Source of the DNA: Candidatus Aenigmatarchaeota archaeon
GTDB taxonomy: Archaea > Aenigmatarchaeota > Aenigmatarchaeia > QMZP01 > JAUXAV01
DNA: 8,667 nt
Assembly (NCBI GenBank): GCA_030619735.1
Contig: JAUXAV010000038.1
Span: 1-8,667, forward strand
Direction: 5' to 3'
Made by a program: the position numbers and the translations under genes. The notes beneath the pieces were generated by a model that saw nothing but the letters and a program-made list of their open reading frames with translations, had not been told where the DNA came from and did no database searches. Position 1 is the first letter of the stretch, and every line of letters starts with the position of its first letter. Positions 1 to 6,699 of this stretch are shown one piece after another.

Positions 1-2
1 AT

Positions 3-3000
3 GTAACCAAACTAGATGGCTCTAATGTAGATGATGGTGATACTTCTGGTTATATGGGTTTTTTTGATCCTATAGAACCAGGAGCAACAGCTACTCTGGC
101 AGGTAGGTTCTATTATGCTCACAGCGGATCCAAAGTCATTGAAGTTCAGATAGACCTAACAAACATTGTTGATGAACTAGACGAAACAAATAATATTATG
201 ACCAAAACAATAGTGGTCTATCCAACATGCACAGACTCCGATGGCGGACAGGATTATTACGTAAAGGGCACGACCACAGGCTATGATTCCTATGGTGAGA
301 ATATTGATACAATAGCTACTTACACTGACACATGTGATGGCTCAGACAGGGTCATGGAATTCTATTGTGAATACCAGAACGACTCCCATGGCGGAGCGGG
401 TTATGTTAGTATGTCAAATTATCCCTGTCCATATGGATGTTCTGACGGAGCCTGCATCAATCAATCAATAACCTGCACGGATTCTGATGGGGGAAAGGTT
501 TATAATGTAAAGGGCACGGTCACCTGGAACGGCTACTCCATGGAAGATTTCTGTGTCAATTCCCAGACCCTTTTTGAAAACTACTGTGATGGCAGCACAT
601 TAGCAAACGAAACCTACACATGCCTTTATAGCTGCTCTGACGGTGCATGCCTTTCAGCTCCAGGAAAACCAGACCTGACAGTTAATGACATATACCTCAG
701 CAATGCAAACCCCAGTATAGGGGACAGGGTCACCTTTTATGTGGAAATCAAGAATATCGGGGATGCTGCGGCAGCTAAGTCCTATGCAAGAAACACCATC
801 ACCCCCGCACAGAAGCAGGGCATAAATGAGGGAACACCCAACGAGTATTACACAGATTACACGGGTTCTACCTATCCCGTGCCACAGGTGTACGGAAAGG
901 AGCTTGGACCCGGGGAAATAACAACCTATAACGACTATTTCAATATAAGCTCAAGCAGCTTTGAGATAAGTACAACAGTGGACATTTATAACAGCATTGA
1001 GGAATCAAATGAAAACAACAATGTTCTCTCAAAAACATTCACGGTCTTGGGTGCGGTATGCCCTGCCAGCATTGATATAGAATTTGACAAGAGCGTTTAC
1101 TATGTGGGGGACACAGGAACATTGAAGATAAGAGTTTATGATTCCCAGGGCAACCTCCTGCCCAACCAGATAGTAAAGGCAAAGGCATACCTTAATGGGG
1201 AGTTGTTTGGATCTGAAACAACCTTTAACACAGGTCCCACAGGGATTTATACAAGTTCCGGAACAATAGCGGATTACTATGTCGGGACCATGCAATACAA
1301 TGTTTGGATTGACACCAGCGGCTGCGACTATATTTCTGATTCAGAAACCATAACCATAAAGGAATCCCCAATAACGATTTCCATCCCCTCTGTATGGAGC
1401 GATAAGGACTACTATACACCAGACGAGCAGGTGAAAATCTTTGCAAAGGTCCTGGACAATGACGGGACCCCTGCAGAGCCAGGGGAGGGGACCATAGTCA
1501 CCTACAGTATATATACCATGCACACAATGGAATACAATACAGAGACAGGGTATTATGAGAGCACAATAGAGTCCCCTGGGGAGGGATTCTGGCGGGTCCA
1601 TGCAACAGCCAAAAAGGCAGGGCAGGTTGCAAGGAACAATGACTACTACTTCAAGGTCGTGCCCCTGGAAAGGTTCATGAAGTGCGCGATATTCTATCCC
1701 TCAAACTGGGAGACCGTTTCAGGGATGGTCAGGGTACATCTGAATGCAAAGAGCGACACAAGGATTGCAGGGATGGAGCTTACCATAAAGGGAGAGGAAA
1801 TGGGGATTGAGATGCCCCTGAAGGAATGCACGAGCGGCTCATCCGGAGGCATTCACTACATGGACTGCTACTATAACTGGGACACAAGCAATTTCCAGGG
1901 CAAGGTTGTCCTGCTCCTTACTGCCTGGAACATGAACTGGGAAAGGTCGGTGGATAGCATAAATCTATATGTGAGTGAGGGAGAGGGCTTCATTGGAGTG
2001 GAAATAGAATCCCCCAGGGACGGGGAAACCGTTTCAGGGACCCAGATTGTCAGGGCAAAAGCAAAAAGTTCTGCAGAATTAACCAGCATGAGCCTGGCTA
2101 TAGAAAGCGAGAACACGGGTGTTGGCTTCCCGCTTTCTGACTGTGAACGCGAGGCATCAGCATGCCTGGTGGGAGAGGCATGCAAACCAGTCTATGGCAT
2201 GACATGCAGGTATGAATGGGACACAAGCAATTACAGGGGGAAGAAGGTGAGGCTCAGGGCAACAGCAATGAATGTGAACAACCAAAGGGCAGATAATGAT
2301 GTCACGGTTTATGTGGGCACGGTTATTGAGGGATGGACAGAGGAAGAGGTCAGGAAGGCATTTGAGAACAAATGGCTTATGAAACAGTACGGACTGGAGA
2401 TAACCTCCAAGAAAGGCTATGAGATTCTTGATGGTATAAACCCTGTGGTAGTGGAAATCCCGGTGAGGAGAATCGTGGAGCCCTGGAAGAAATACTGGGT
2501 CCTGGGCTCTGAGAAGAAACCGCCTGTATACCATCTCATACTGGAGGATGCCTCCGGCCCGAGCCCGCAATCAGGTGAATTTTTGGTTTTCCTAAACAGC
2601 AGGATTCTGGAAAACCAGACATTGTCAGGCGGCATTATCCCCTTGGAAGGGGCAGAGGAGCTCCTGGTAGAGAAGCTGGAGCTTGAAAAATTCGATACAG
2701 AGGAGGCGGGGCTGATTCTGCTGAATTTCGGAGGCATGGTAACAGAAACAGCAGCAGTGGAGATTTTGGAGATTGCCCCGACAACCGCTTCCGGTGGCGG
2801 AGGCGGCATGGTAACGGGCTATATAACCTCTGCAGGCGGTGCCGGAGGCGGGGTTCCACCAACTGCCGCAGCAGGCGGAGGAGGAGGTGGGGGAATCAGC
2901 GGAAAGGAACTGGCAGCATACTGGGTCTTTAAGGGAACGGGAATAAAGCCAGACGGCTCCACCACAAAGCTGGAAATCCTTATGGATGCAAGGACAGGGG

Positions 3001-4565
3001 AAATACTTGTGGGGCCAACACCGGATATAGAGGATATAATAAGGAAGCAGCTTGAGCCGGGGTTCAGCCAGCTGGGCCTCAAGATTGCCCAGATAAGGCA
3101 GGTTCCCTGGGAGGAGCTTGAGATGGCTGTAAAGGAAATGAGGGACATGTGCGAGAGGATAGGCCCCCTGGACAAGGGGGGAATATACTGGCTTGTTTCC
3201 GACACTGACGGGGTAATAAAGTTAATCGTAAGGCAGGGAAGGGTCCTGCAGCCGGTTGTCATAAAGAGGGAAAAACCGCCGACAAGCCTGGAGATAAAAC
3301 AGAGCATTGCAGAGGCAGAGACTGCTGCCGCATCTCCTATAGAGATTAAGCCAATTATTGCGGTGCCAGAGAAGGAGGCAGTCCCCATAACAGGAAGGAT
3401 TGTTGCAAAATCCGTTACAAAAACCACCCCAGCGGTCAGGGAAACGGAGATAATGCCGGTCCTGATGACATTTGATGTGAACAAGCTGAGCGAGCTTCCC
3501 GGCCTCAATGAGTATGCAAGGCAGCAGATAAGGGAGGTGCAAGAGAAATCAAAGGAAACTATAAAGAACGATTTGGGCGCAGGGGACCTGAAGCTCTATG
3601 ACCTGAACATGGTGATGATGTACAGGACATCATACTGTCCTGCATGCCCAACAGGCAGGGTATGCGAACCCTGCGCCCCGTCATTCACGAAACAGTTTGT
3701 ATATGCAAAGGGGCTGACAGAGGAGGAGGAGCCGGTGAAATTCGCATACATCCTGGACTACCCTGGTTATGATATACTCTGCAAGAGAACAAGCGGGCTT
3801 GACAAAAACGAGCTTAATGTCCATCTCTGGGTCAGCAGGAAGGCCGTTGCACCGGGCGACAGCATAATAGTAAAATCCAGGGTCACGGACTACCAGGGAA
3901 ATCCCGTCCCGAATGCAGGGGTTGCCCTGACCATGGGGCTCCTGGGAGGGATTTACACCTGCCCTGCCTGCGAGGTCCCTGCAGATATAAAAACAAAGAT
4001 TGCAAACGAGAAGGCAAGCACAGGAATTTCAGGGGGCTATGCATGCAGGCCCTGCGTGTATGAGGAGGAGGTCATACAGACCATTGTTGGAGAAACAGAT
4101 GGGGACGGGGTCTGGACATACCTTCTGAAGATAGCAAACATAAAATCCGGGGAATACGGGCTGGAACTGAGGGCAGAGAAGGGAGATGCCTCTGGCTCTG
4201 ACAAAAAGGTGATAATGGTCAGGAATATAGGCCCTGTGGAGAACAAGATCTTCAAGACCATAGACCTGGTGAGGATTGTTCTGAGACTTGAAATCATAAA
4301 CATAAACATCCTGAAGCTCAAGCCCGCTGCCCAGGGCATTGCCAACTACTACAGCTCTGTCGGGGAGACAGGGAAGGCAGAGAGCTGGCAGGAGGTGGTC
4401 AGCTCCATAGAGGCAATCTCTGCTCATATAACAGACATCAAGACAGCGATAAAGGACCTTGTTGACAGCCCCTCCGCAGAGAAGCTGGCGGATATAAAGG
4501 GAGAAATCATAAAGATAAAGAAGGAGATGGAGGACCTGCTCCTGCATATAATAAGGGTGGTATAG
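3..4565 (+). CDS. Giant modular surface/secreted protein, 5'-truncated by window edge
   Basis: The reading frame is open from the first complete codon (base 3), so the Met at base 54 is internal and the true start and any signal peptide lie outside. Residues are numbered here from that Met. Domains in order: end of a CARDB domain (1-57, ending in ELDETNN); two six-cysteine modules (59-134, 141-199); a full CARDB domain (about 205-332, ending in EESNENNN); two Ig/MG2-like beta domains (about 337-437 and 438-538); a duplicated Ig-like pair (542-643, 646-755); a region of unknown fold with Gly-rich linkers (913-947) and a PepSY-like stretch ending DARTGEIL; a segment with C1195, C1198, C1204 and C1207; an Ig-like domain (about 1253-1389) interrupted by CPAC (1303-1306) and CRPC (1331-1334); and a charged helical tail (1393-1503). 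CARDB and Ig domains usually mediate adhesion or envelope assembly, so an extracellular location is inferred. No enzyme motif and no C-terminal membrane helix were seen. The specific function is unknown. Confidence 0.85.
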   Translation, partial: VTKLDGSNVDDGDTSGYMGFFDPIEPGATATLAGRFYYAHSGSKVIEVQIDLTNIVDELDETNNIMTKTIVVYPTCTDSDGGQDYYVKGTTTGYDSYGENIDTIATYTDTCDGSDRVMEFYCEYQNDSHGGAGYVSMSNYPCPYGCSDGACINQSITCTDSDGGKVYNVKGTVTWNGYSMEDFCVNSQTLFENYCDGSTLANETYTCLYSCSDGACLSAPGKPDLTVNDIYLSNANPSIGDRVTFYVEIKNIGDAAAAKSYARNTITPAQKQGINEGTPNEYYTDYTGSTYPVPQVYGKELGPGEITTYNDYFNISSSSFEISTTVDIYNSIEESNENNNVLSKTFTVLGAVCPASIDIEFDKSVYYVGDTGTLKIRVYDSQGNLLPNQIVKAKAYLNGELFGSETTFNTGPTGIYTSSGTIADYYVGTMQYNVWIDTSGCDYISDSETITIKESPITISIPSVWSDKDYYTPDEQVKIFAKVLDNDGTPAEPGEGTIVTYSIYTMHTMEYNTETGYYESTIESPGEGFWRVHATAKKAGQVARNNDYYFKVVPLERFMKCAIFYPSNWETVSGMVRVHLNAKSDTRIAGMELTIKGEEMGIEMPLKECTSGSSGGIHYMDCYYNWDTSNFQGKVVLLLTAWNMNWERSVDSINLYVSEGEGFIGVEIESPRDGETVSGTQIVRAKAKSSAELTSMSLAIESENTGVGFPLSDCEREASACLVGEACKPVYGMTCRYEWDTSNYRGKKVRLRATAMNVNNQRADNDVTVYVGTVIEGWTEEEVRKAFENKWLMKQYGLEITSKKGYEILDGINPVVVEIPVRRIVEPWKKYWVLGSEKKPPVYHLILEDASGPSPQSGEFLVFLNSRILENQTLSGGIIPLEGAEELLVEKLELEKFDTEEAGLILLNFGGMVTETAAVEILEIAPTTASGGGGGMVTGYITSAGGAGGGVPPTAAAGGGGGGGISGKELAAYWVFKGTGIKPDGSTTKLEILMDARTGEILVGPTPDIEDIIRKQLEPGFSQLGLKIAQIRQVPWEELEMAVKEMRDMCERIGPLDKGGIYWLVSDTDGVIKLIVRQGRVLQPVVIKREKPPTSLEIKQSIAEAETAAASPIEIKPIIAVPEKEAVPITGRIVAKSVTKTTPAVRETEIMPVLMTFDVNKLSELPGLNEYARQQIREVQEKSKETIKNDLGAGDLKLYDLNMVMMYRTSYCPACPTGRVCEPCAPSFTKQFVYAKGLTEEEEPVKFAYILDYPGYDILCKRTSGLDKNELNVHLWVSRKAVAPGDSIIVKSRVTDYQGNPVPNAGVALTMGLLGGIYTCPACEVPADIKTKIANEKASTGISGGYACRPCVYEEEVIQTIVGETDGDGVWTYLLKIANIKSGEYGLELRAEKGDASGSDKKVIMVRNIGPVENKIFKTIDLVRIVLRLEIININILKLKPAAQGIANYYSSVGETGKAESWQEVVSSIEAISAHITDIKTAIKDLVDSPSAEKLADIKGEIIKIKKEMEDLLLHIIRVV
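228..650 (+). repeat. Tandem six-cysteine modules within the surface protein
   Basis: Two consecutive protein modules share one cysteine pattern. Module 1 has C59, C94, C105, C125, C129 and C134; module 2 has C141, C167, C178, C190, C194 and C199, numbered from the Met at base 54. The last intervals are conserved: ten residues between Cys 2 and 3, three between Cys 4 and 5, four between Cys 5 and 6. The other two gaps vary. Both begin CTDSDGG, continue with YxVKGT, and end with CSDGAC. Six cysteines in an extracellular protein suggest three disulfides per module. From memory, similar CTDSDGGK...CSDGAC units occur in predicted secreted proteins of DPANN archaea; I know of no assigned function. 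Confidence 0.8.
1677..2318 (+). repeat. Duplicated Ig-like domain pair within the surface protein
   Basis: Residues 542-643 and 646-755 are two copies of one beta domain. Both have a P-x(3)-ETVSG opening (SNWETVSG, RDGETVSG), a central 'TSMSL/AGMEL' strand, a 'PLxxC' turn, a 'CxYxWDTSN' strand with 'F/YxGK', and a closing 'xxTAxNxNxxR' strand. Similarity persists in the DNA: a 13-nt identity at 1713-1725 and 2028-2040, and a 16-nt identity at 1878-1893 and 2217-2232. The second copy carries about eight extra residues in a Cys-rich loop (CEREASACLVGEAC). Two conserved cysteines per copy probably form an intradomain disulfide. The retained nucleotide identity suggests a fairly recent duplication or conversion. 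Confidence 0.75.
2790..2894 (+). other. Gly-rich linker with G-rich coding strand
   Basis: Residues 913-947 of the surface protein are mostly glycine, alanine, serine and proline, with runs of five and seven glycines around a short MVTGYITSAGG insert. It reads as a flexible linker between the adhesive N-terminal half and the C-terminal half. The DNA at 2874-2893 has at least six closely spaced GG steps on the coding strand, which could fold as a two-tier quadruplex; that is only a possibility. Confidence 0.6.
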
Positions 4566-4566
4566 T

Positions 4567-4800
4567 ATGGACGGACAGATAGCATCCCCAAAAAGCGGAA
4601 TAAAGCTCATGGCAGGGTTAGCAGTAGTCCTGGTAATATTCGCGGCATTTGTGGGCTTCTGCTACTATATTCTTCTCCAGCCCCCTCCAGAAGGGGAGGT
4701 AATAACCTCTGCTGCAGAGGCCAATCAGAAGATATTTAACCTCCAGGTCTATCTGGAGGCAATAGTGGACGACCTGAGCAACATATCCGAAGAGCTTTAG
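4567..4800 (+). CDS. Small single-pass membrane protein paired with the surface protein
   Basis: This 77-residue protein starts one base after the stop codon of the surface protein. A GGTGG-type ribosome-binding site (4556-4560) sits six bases upstream, inside the preceding gene, so translation is probably coupled. Residues 1-12 are short and carry two lysines. Residues about 13-37 form one hydrophobic helix (MAGLAVVLVIFAAFVGF and following). A QPPPEGE hinge (38-44) leads into an amphipathic, acidic helix (46-77). By the positive-inside rule the C-terminal helix should face outward, where it could meet the helical tail of the surface protein, which has no visible C-terminal anchor. That partnership is inference. 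I recognise no family. The sequence before the helix (SPKSG-IKL) only vaguely resembles a class III signal peptide. Confidence 0.72.
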   Translation: MDGQIASPKSGIKLMAGLAVVLVIFAAFVGFCYYILLQPPPEGEVITSAAEANQKIFNLQVYLEAIVDDLSNISEEL

Positions 4801-4833
4801 CAATCCATTGCAAGGCGAAGCTATAACGGTTTT
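4793..4833 (+). terminator. Possible terminator hairpin after the membrane-protein gene
   Basis: An outer inverted repeat AGCTT (4793-4797) / AAGCT (4818-4822) encloses an inner GCAA/TTGC pair around a TCCA loop. It spans the stop codon of the 77-residue gene and is followed by a short T-run (4830-4833). The T-run is short and doubles as the start of the pus10 TATA element, so the call is weak. Confidence 0.25.
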
Positions 4834-4837
4834 ATAC
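4830..4837 (+). promoter_or_regulatory. TATA box for pus10 (leaderless-type)
   Basis: TTTATA at 4831-4836 is centred about 27 nt before the pus10 ATG. Archaeal TATA boxes lie about 26-27 nt before the transcription start, so transcription would begin at or next to the ATG. No Shine-Dalgarno sequence is present in the 15 bases before the ATG (ATTCTATATTATAGTCT), which agrees with a leaderless mRNA. The flanking B-recognition element is not clear. Confidence 0.6.
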
Positions 4838-4860
4838 CCCCTTATTCTATATTATAGTCT

Positions 4861-6012
4861 ATGAAGGAGTTTGAAAACCCCAGGGTTCTGAGGATAGCGA
4901 AAAGGGTCCTGAAGCAGGGCCACATCTGCTCTAATTGTTTAGGCCGGCAGCTAGCCCAAATCTCCACAGGCCTGACCAACAGGAAGAGGGGCCAGACAAT
5001 AAGGAGAATCTTGTGCCTTAAGGAGCCCAAAACCTGCAGAATCTGTAAAGGGCTTTTCAAAAACCTGAACAGATACGCCAGGGAAGCTGATGATAAACTA
5101 AAGCCTGTCCAGTTCAGGACCTTCCTGGTAGGAAGCAAGCTCTCCAAGGAATTAATCAGGAGGGAGGAAGACCTCTGGGAGCAGGCGGGGATAGAATTCT
5201 GCGAGCCCCTGAAATCCGAGCTGAACAGGGAGCTGGGGAAGCTCATAGAGAAAAGGATTAGGAAGGAATTCCAGGCACAGAATCCTGATATAAATATACT
5301 CCTTAACCTGGAAAAGGGCAGGATAGAGCTCAGGATAAATTCCCTCTTCATTTACGGGGAATACCAGAAGCTGGTAAGGGGCATCCCCCAGACCAAATGG
5401 GAGCATTATCCTGAAACAGTGGAGGACATAATAGCCAAGCCAGTAATGGAGAAGACTCTTGGCTCGGGCCACTCCCTACATGGCGCGGGCAGGGAAGACA
5501 TTAGTGCCAGGTGCCTGGGCTGGAGGCCCTTTGTATTTGAGGTTAAGGAGCCCAGGAAGAGAAGGATAATACTGAAGGGGATAGAGAAGGCTGTCAGCAA
5601 AACCAGAAAGGTCAGGGTCCGAAACCTCAGGTTCTCCAGCAAGAAGGAGGTAATAAGGGTAAAGTCCATAAGACCTGACAAGACCTACAGACTCCTAGTG
5701 AAATTCAAAAAGGCGCCCAAGAATATGAAAAACCTGGAGAAGCTGGTAGGCATTATAAACCAGAAGACCCCCAGCAGGGTCCTGCACCGGAGGGCTGACC
5801 TGCCCAGAAAAAGAAGGGTAAAGGAGATTAAGTTTAAAAAGACAAAAGGCCTTGTATATGAAATAACAGTCAGGGGCGAGGCAGGCCTTTACGTAAAGGA
5901 GCTGGTCACAGGCGACCAGGGAAGGACCAAACCCTCCATATCCCAGATGCTCAAAACCCCTGCCGAGGTCCTGGAGCTTGACGTTATAAGGATACATATC
6001 AAAGGAGATTAA
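4861..6012 (+). CDS. pus10: tRNA pseudouridine synthase Pus10 (Psi54/Psi55)
   Basis: Archaeal Pus10 makes pseudouridine 54 and 55 in the T-psi-C arm of tRNA. The 383-residue length is near the family norm. The N-terminal zinc-binding and THUMP-containing part has C23-x2-C26 followed by TGLTNRKRG, then C59-x2-C62. The catalytic domain carries HGAGREDIS (207-215), with D213 in the position of the catalytic Asp; DKTYRLLV (273-280), with Y276 as the conserved active-site Tyr; a TPSRVLHRRADL block; and GLYVKEL...GDQGRTKPS near the C-terminus. Two local deviations from the motif as I remember it (GREDVDVR-LGxGRPF): Ser215 replaces the second Asp, and the loop reads LGWRPF, one residue short. Translation probably starts on a leaderless message. 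It heads the cluster, two bases before rpl21e. Confidence 0.93.
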   Translation: MKEFENPRVLRIAKRVLKQGHICSNCLGRQLAQISTGLTNRKRGQTIRRILCLKEPKTCRICKGLFKNLNRYAREADDKLKPVQFRTFLVGSKLSKELIRREEDLWEQAGIEFCEPLKSELNRELGKLIEKRIRKEFQAQNPDINILLNLEKGRIELRINSLFIYGEYQKLVRGIPQTKWEHYPETVEDIIAKPVMEKTLGSGHSLHGAGREDISARCLGWRPFVFEVKEPRKRRIILKGIEKAVSKTRKVRVRNLRFSSKKEVIRVKSIRPDKTYRLLVKFKKAPKNMKNLEKLVGIINQKTPSRVLHRRADLPRKRRVKEIKFKKTKGLVYEITVRGEAGLYVKELVTGDQGRTKPSISQMLKTPAEVLELDVIRIHIKGD

Positions 6013-6014
6013 TA

Positions 6015-6311
6015 ATGAGCAAGGCAAGCAAGGGCCTGAGGTCCGGAACAAGAAGGAAACTGAAGGGAAGGGTCAGGTCCAAGTTCAAGCCCGAGAAATT
6101 CCTTAAAGAATTTAAACCAGGGGACAAAGTAATAATCAAGCCCGACCCCTCTGTCCAGAAGGGCCTCCCCTATCACAGGTTCAAGGGAAGGATGGGCATT
6201 GTGGATTCCAAAAGGGGAAGCGCCTACCTGGTGAATGTAAAGGTAGGGAAGGCAGAGAAAACCGTAATAACAAGGACAGAGCACCTGAAGGCCCTGAGCA
6301 GTAAAGGTTAG
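6015..6311 (+). CDS. rpl21e: 50S ribosomal protein L21e
   Basis: Ribosomal protein L21e is a small basic protein of the large subunit, shared by archaea and eukaryotes. The 98 residues match the family in length and layout: a basic N-terminal tail with GLRSGTRRKLKGRVR (7-21), a KPGDKVIIKPDPSVQKGLPYHRFKGRMG block of which positions 34-61 form the SH3-like core, then RGSAYLVNV (68-76) and a basic C-terminus. The ATG is two bases after the pus10 stop, and its GGAG ribosome-binding site (6004-6007) lies seven bases upstream inside pus10, so translation is likely coupled. The family usually has a His just after the Pro (GxPHxRFxG); here it is shifted as PYHRF, a minor variation. Confidence 0.96.
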   Translation: MSKASKGLRSGTRRKLKGRVRSKFKPEKFLKEFKPGDKVIIKPDPSVQKGLPYHRFKGRMGIVDSKRGSAYLVNVKVGKAEKTVITRTEHLKALSSKG

Positions 6312-6323
6312 TGAGGTGGTTAG

Positions 6324-6656
6324 ATGGAAATAGCAGGCGAGAAACCCGTTTCAATAGTAGAGGTCAAGAAAATCCTTGAGGTAAAGGCAAAGGAGAAGAA
6401 GCTCGGTTATGAGCAGAACAATGTCCTGGAGCACCTCAGGAAGTTCTGCAAGCTTTCCCAGAAGGATGCGGAGCAGATGATTGAAAACCTCGGCAAGATA
6501 GAGAAGCTCAAGGAAAAGCACATAATGACCATAGTCAATAACCTTCCCCAGGACCTGGATGACTTGAGGCTTTTGTTTGCAAACGAGAGGGCCAGCATTT
6601 CCCAGGACGATAAAACCAAAATCCTGGGGATTGTCAAAAAATTCGGGCAAGCTTAA
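6324..6656 (+). CDS. rpoF: DNA-directed RNA polymerase subunit F (Rpo4/Rpb4-like)
   Basis: RpoF (Rpo4) pairs with RpoE (Rpo7) in the stalk of archaeal RNA polymerase, which helps open the promoter and binds nascent RNA. The 110 residues fit the family. Residues 1-25 contain the short tip-associated segment (KPVSIVEVKKIL). YEQNNVLEHLRKF (29-41) is the typical helix, and the HRDC-like helical bundle follows, with IVNNLPQDLDDLRLLFANER (70-89) and KILGIVKKF near the C-terminus. A GAGGTGG ribosome-binding site (6313-6319) lies four bases before the ATG, and the gene starts 12 bases after the rpl21e stop. An inverted repeat brackets its stop codon. The rpl21e-rpoF-DUF655 order is conserved in many archaea. 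Confidence 0.94.
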   Translation: MEIAGEKPVSIVEVKKILEVKAKEKKLGYEQNNVLEHLRKFCKLSQKDAEQMIENLGKIEKLKEKHIMTIVNNLPQDLDDLRLLFANERASISQDDKTKILGIVKKFGQA

Positions 6657-6667
6657 AAAACCCGAAT
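6641..6667 (+). terminator. Hairpin across the rpoF stop codon
   Basis: ATTCGGG (6641-6647) and CCCGAAT (6661-6667) form a perfect seven-base-pair stem. The 13-nt loop contains the rpoF stop codon and a run of six A's. The sequence after it (CCAATTCTTTATTGC) is T-rich but not a clean T-run, so partial termination, mRNA processing or stabilisation between rpoF and DUF655 are all possible. The pairing itself is seen directly; the role is inferred. Confidence 0.4.
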
Positions 6668-6687
6668 CCAATTCTTTATTGCTATCA

Positions 6688-6693
6688 GGGGGG
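6688..6693 (+). promoter_or_regulatory. Ribosome-binding site fixing the DUF655 start
   Basis: A run of six G's preceded by A (AGGGGGG) lies six bases before the ATG at 6700. It supports that start over the in-frame ATG at 6577, which sits inside rpoF. A weak TATA-like TTTATT (6675-6680) lies about 22 nt before the ATG, so a secondary internal promoter cannot be excluded. Confidence 0.5.
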
Positions 6694-6699
6694 TTTAAA

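Noticed and set aside
54..56. ATG at 54 as the start of the surface protein
   Set aside because: The frame is open back to base 3 and the preceding residues (VTKLDGSNVDDGD) continue a CARDB domain, so this Met is internal.
2874..2893. G-quadruplex as a regulatory element
   Set aside because: The G-rich DNA is fully explained by a polyglycine linker, and only two-tier G steps are present, so a regulatory role is not supported.
2819..3508. A 229-codon open frame on the minus strand opposite the surface-protein gene
   Set aside because: It is antisense to a long frame with clear domains, its translation is low-complexity Ser/Pro/Ile-rich, and it has no promoter or ribosome-binding site. It mirrors the codon bias of the real gene. 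The other long minus-strand frames across 1000-7700 are rejected on the same grounds.
4591..4680. The 77-residue membrane protein as a type IV pilin
   Set aside because: A Gly precedes the hydrophobic stretch, but the start of the helix (IKLMAG) lacks the usual ISP-type pattern, and the acidic C-terminal helix is unlike a pilin globular domain.
6577..6699. An upstream in-frame ATG that would lengthen the DUF655 protein by 41 residues
   Set aside because: It overlaps the conserved C-terminus of rpoF, the added residues do not resemble the family, and a good ribosome-binding site precedes the ATG at 6700.
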